In this document: one piece after another, positions 61,835 through 64,000 of the stretch | How positions within the stretch are numbered: the stretch's first letter is position 1 | Layout: the number at the start of each line of letters is the position of its first letter | Assembly (NCBI GenBank): GCA_017428155.1 | Contig: JAFRRJ010000017.1 | Location: 147,592-211,591, forward strand | Reading direction: 5' to 3' | From: Clostridiales bacterium | GTDB taxonomy: Bacteria > Bacillota > Clostridia > Saccharofermentanales > Saccharofermentanaceae | Length of the DNA: 64,000 nt | Notes under the pieces: model-generated | The model's database searches: none | Told to the model about the DNA's origin: nothing | What the model saw: the letters and a program-made list of their open reading frames with translations, nothing else | Made by a program: the position numbers and the translations under genes

Positions 61835-62845
61835 TTAGACCTTCCCCAATATTCCGGAACGTCCGAAGACGTAGCTTAATACCATGATCGTAAGCAAAGA
61901 TGTAACGCCGCCGATTATCATGTTCCAGCCCTGGAAATAGAACAAGAGCATGATCAAGGACGCGATACAGTACTTTATAGAACAAGTAACATAATAAACA
62001 ACACTTATCTTCTGTCTGTGCCTTATACCGGCTGAGAACACGTTAAGCACGGCATGCATGGCTGTAACCCAGATAAAGATACCGATAAGCCAGTAATAGA
62101 AATACGGGATATTGAACCAGACAAGTATGCAGATAGTAAGCACATACAGGAAATAGAGCAATGCAGAGATAAGACCGTAAGACCAGAGCGACTTCTGAAT
62201 ACGCACAGTATCCTTTATCGGCCTAAAGTGAGTATTCTTGTTGTTATTCTCATAAATAGTCTTAATATCGATACCAGTGACCTTCATGCCCTCTTTATGA
62301 GCTGTCGCAAGTACATTAAGCTCAAATTCGTACTTATTTCCCGGAATATCCTGAAGCCACATGCAAAGACGCACAGGAAAACCGCGGAGACCCGACTGGT
62401 TATCACGGAGAAAAACGCCTGTAACGATCGTATAGATTACTTTGGACATGTCATTGCCGATCCTGGACTTGATCGGGATCTTCTCAGACAGGTCCCTCAT
62501 TCCAAGCACGATGCCGTCCGTCTTTCTGGTAAGCTTTGCAACACGCTCAATATCTTCAATGGCGTGCTGGCCGTCAGAATCGGCCGTAACAATATAATCG
62601 ACTTCATCGGCAAGATTATTACCGATATACTCAAATCCGCGCTTTAAAGCGAATCCCTTGCCCTTATTCTCTTTATAACCGATTACATCAGCATATTCTT
62701 CCGCACGTCGAAAATATTCATCGCAGCGCTCTTTACTGCCATCATTAACGGCAACGACCTTAAAACCACGCTTATTCAGCTCTTCCACCAAATGAAGGAA
62801 CTTCTCGTCAGGATTATAAACAGGCAATAATACAGCCGTTTTCAT
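61835..62845 (-). CDS. Glycosyltransferase family 2 fused to a GtrA-like membrane domain
   Basis: A 336-residue protein. Residues 1 to about 225 are a GT2 domain: TAVLLPVYNPDEKFLHLVEELN, VAVNDGSKER, and metal-binding DSDGQHAIEDIERV near residue 92. The C-terminal 110 residues are four membrane segments as in GtrA/DPMS3-type proteins. Such proteins move a sugar from a nucleotide to a polyprenyl phosphate or lipid. First gene of the lipid operon. ATG at 62845 is used; no strong ribosome site is seen. Confidence 0.88.
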   Translation of the reverse strand: MKTAVLLPVYNPDEKFLHLVEELNKRGFKVVAVNDGSKERCDEYFRRAEEYADVIGYKENKGKGFALKRGFEYIGNNLADEVDYIVTADSDGQHAIEDIERVAKLTRKTDGIVLGMRDLSEKIPIKSRIGNDMSKVIYTIVTGVFLRDNQSGLRGFPVRLCMWLQDIPGNKYEFELNVLATAHKEGMKVTGIDIKTIYENNNKNTHFRPIKDTVRIQKSLWSYGLISALLYFLYVLTICILVWFNIPYFYYWLIGIFIWVTAMHAVLNVFSAGIRHRQKISVVYYVTCSIKYCIASLIMLLFYFQGWNMIIGGVTSLLTIMVLSYVFGRSGILGKV

Positions 62846-62992
62846 CAAAAACCGTTCTTACCCTTAAACCTTCCCCTCAGTCCGGCCAAGCACAAGCCGC
62901 ACTAAGCATTTAACAAGTTATTTTACAATATATAAATAAATATTAAAAGACAGCTAGCAAAACATAAAATGAATAATAAACATCAATTTCAT

Positions 62993-63021
62993 TTGCGCTG
63001 AAATGCTAATAATGTTAATAT
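62993..63021 (+). promoter_or_regulatory. Promoter of the zinc-ribbon membrane protein gene
   Basis: TTGCGC (62993-62998), 17 nt, TAATAT (63016-63021), 36 nt upstream of the ATG at 63058. The AT-rich 62880-62960 stretch opposite should hold the divergent lipid-operon promoter, but no good box pair was found. Confidence 0.5.
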
Positions 63022-63057
63022 TTCAATTATCAAACTAACTCTATGGAGGGTAATATT

Positions 63058-63618
63058 ATGTTCTGTACTAATTGTGGATCACAATTTGAAGACGGTAACG
63101 CTTTCTGCCCTAACTGTGGTACTAAGGTTGAATCCGTAGCTCAGCCTGTCGCTGAACCCGTTCCCGTTGCAGCACCCGTCGCAGCAGCTCCCGTTCAGGC
63201 AGCACCTGTAGAGGCAGCTCCTGTATATGCAACACCCGTTGAACCCGCACCCGCTCCTGCACCTGTTGCAGTTCCCGTAGCTCCCGTTGCACCCGTTCAG
63301 CCTGTATATGCAGCTCCTGAAGCTTCCGCAGTCGGCGATGATTCTCTTGCTAAGAGCATCATGACAATGGGTATCGTCTCAATCGTATTTGCCTGCACTT
63401 TCTGGCTCTCACTCGTCGGCATCATCTTTGGTGCTATCGGTCTTTCCAAGGCTAAGAAGTTCACCGAGCAGTGCGGTCAGCTCTACGGCAAGGCCAAGGT
63501 CGGCAGATACCTCTCACTCGGCGGCCTCATCGGTTCCTGCGTAATGGGCGCAATCGCACTCATCTACATCCTTATCATGGTAATTGCAGTTGTAGGTTCC
63601 GCAGCTTCATACTATTAA
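63058..63618 (+). CDS. Zinc-ribbon protein with Pro/Ala linker and membrane tail
   Basis: A 186-residue protein. Residues 1-25 are a zinc ribbon FCTNCGSQFEDGNAFCPNCG. A Pro/Ala/Val-rich linker of about 70 residues with repeats of the type PVAAPV follows, then two hydrophobic segments (about residues 104-128 and 160-183) of DUF4190 type, with KSIMTMGIVSIVFA and GAIGLSKAKKF. GGAGGG precedes the ATG at 63058. Function unknown; likely a membrane assembly or sensing protein. Confidence 0.85.
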   Translation: MFCTNCGSQFEDGNAFCPNCGTKVESVAQPVAEPVPVAAPVAAAPVQAAPVEAAPVYATPVEPAPAPAPVAVPVAPVAPVQPVYAAPEASAVGDDSLAKSIMTMGIVSIVFACTFWLSLVGIIFGAIGLSKAKKFTEQCGQLYGKAKVGRYLSLGGLIGSCVMGAIALIYILIMVIAVVGSAASYY

Positions 63619-63644
63619 TCAAGATTAACAAAAAACAAAGAACA

Positions 63645-63689
63645 GGGGTTGTCTCAAAAGTGACAAGTTCACAGAGAGGCAACTCCTTT
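63645..63689 (+). terminator. Hairpin between the zinc-ribbon gene and the IS110 element
   Basis: Eleven-base arms (63645-63655 and 63676-63686) pair with two G-U wobbles; an inner GTGA/TCAC stem closes the loop. Only three T follow, so it is a weak terminator, or a structured target of the insertion. Confidence 0.5.
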
Positions 63690-63697
63690 AGTACCAT

Positions 63698-63915
63698 AGA
63701 AAGTGTAATTGTTAGAGAGTAATTAACTCCGACAGTTGCACTTTTCTTATAATACGGGGAGTAATTGGCCTGACGTGCAGCTCCTTGGATCTTGCATCCG
63801 CAAATAAAACTGTCAGCCAATCCCCTTATTATAAGCATTCGATTAAGCAGGTAGGGATCAGCTCCCGCGTAACCAACTAAACTGAATTGTAATAAGTGCG
63901 GCTTGGAACAATTAC
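63698..63915 (+). ncRNA. Candidate IS110 bridge RNA
   Basis: A 5' stem-loop pairs 63698-63712 with 63732-63747 (two G-U, one bulge). Then a long stem pairs 63746-63754 with 63827-63835, 63756-63759 with 63822-63825, 63764-63769 with 63816-63821 and 63771-63774 with 63812-63815, leaving internal bulges and an apical loop with a GGAT/ATCC hairpin. A third structured part has GGGA/TCCC (near 63854-63866) and AATTGT/ACAATT (63885-63890 with 63908-63913). This fits a 5' stem-loop followed by two loop modules. Exact ends unknown. Confidence 0.55.
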
Positions 63916-63940
63916 TAATCTCAGATTTAGGAGGTATCAC

Positions 63941-64000
63941 GTGATCAGCGTAGGAATCGATGTTTCAAAAGGAAAGAGCATGGTTTGTATCCTTAAGCCG
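63941..64000 (+). CDS. IS110 family transposase, N-terminus (partial)
   Basis: GTG start with AGGAGG seven nt upstream. The 20 visible residues, VISVGIDVSKGKSMVCILKP, show GIDVSKxKS, the first DEDD (RuvC-like) motif of IS110/IS1111 recombinases with its leading Asp. The CDS runs off the window edge. IS110 enzymes use a bridge RNA to pick target and donor DNA. Confidence 0.88.
   Translation, partial: MISVGIDVSKGKSMVCILKP

Larger units (their letters stand above)
63683..64000 (+). mobile_element. IS110-family insertion sequence, left end (partial)
   Basis: Transposase N-terminus at 63941 plus a structured non-coding stretch before it. The left boundary is not proven; a CT dinucleotide at 63683-63684 within CAACTCC is one candidate. 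IS110 elements usually lack long inverted ends, consistent with none seen. The right end lies beyond the window. Confidence 0.6.

Noticed and set aside
63575..63940. 121-codon minus-strand frame before the IS110 transposase
   Set aside because: It covers the structured non-coding end of the element, and the protein has no family features.

Overview
The window reads as chromosome of a Gram-positive, low-to-mid GC, probably anaerobic Clostridia-type bacterium. Supporting signs are a PyrR-controlled pyr operon with PyrK, FakA/DegV (FakB) lipid proteins, PlsX, a single-chain 1261-residue PurL, ATP-dependent PEP carboxykinase, strong AGGAGG-type ribosome sites and many lipoproteins with Thr/Pro or Ser/Thr linkers. 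I cannot name the genus from sequence alone. Most of the DNA is dense core genome in operons with 1 to 11 nt overlaps; accessory features sit in a few gaps.

Layout. 1-6493 (+): tail of an FAD oxidoreductase, ACT/UPF0210 pair, membrane protein, cytoplasmic GH13 enzyme, orphan solute-binding lipoprotein, membrane-anchored unknown. 6510-10183 (-): argH, two GNAT acetyltransferases, argG with a promoter and an ARG-box-like site. 10430-25296 (+): class IV aminotransferase, htpG, purL, rsmA, a ZapA-like gene, U32 peptidase, dut, a degenerate alpha/beta hydrolase, tsaD; then a repeat-rich anchored protein (-), smpB and a VanZ-like gene. 25297-26081 is a non-coding gap with a 62-bp tandem hairpin repeat.

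26082-45451 (-): two zinc-ribbon membrane proteins, metY, the pmbA/tldD pair, an acyl-CoA ligase joined to the complete pyrRBCFKDE operon with a readable attenuator, a LytTR regulator with a membrane partner, an L,D-transpeptidase lipoprotein, and two paralogous alpha/beta hydrolases on either side of tRNA-Leu(CAA). The tRNA is followed by an unusual repeat array. 45651-47991 (+): pckA and a TetR regulator with its likely operator.

48103-62845 (-): a lipoprotein, then an unusual lipid locus. It contains a TIM-barrel/acyl-CoA-ligase fusion, plsX, fakA, two degV/fakB genes, a Cys-nucleophile alpha/beta hydrolase, a dedicated acyl carrier protein, a tandem two-domain PlsC acyltransferase, an AMP-ligase with a fused carrier domain, an HSL-type esterase and a polytopic GT2. 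Together these could activate, carry, transfer and edit acyl chains onto a (glyco)lipid. This is the best candidate for an undescribed pathway in the window.

63058-64000 (+): a zinc-ribbon membrane protein, then the left end of an IS110-family element. The transposase N-terminus is cut by the window edge. The roughly 250 nt before it fold on paper into a 5' stem-loop plus a long interrupted stem with internal loops, as expected for an IS110 bridge RNA.
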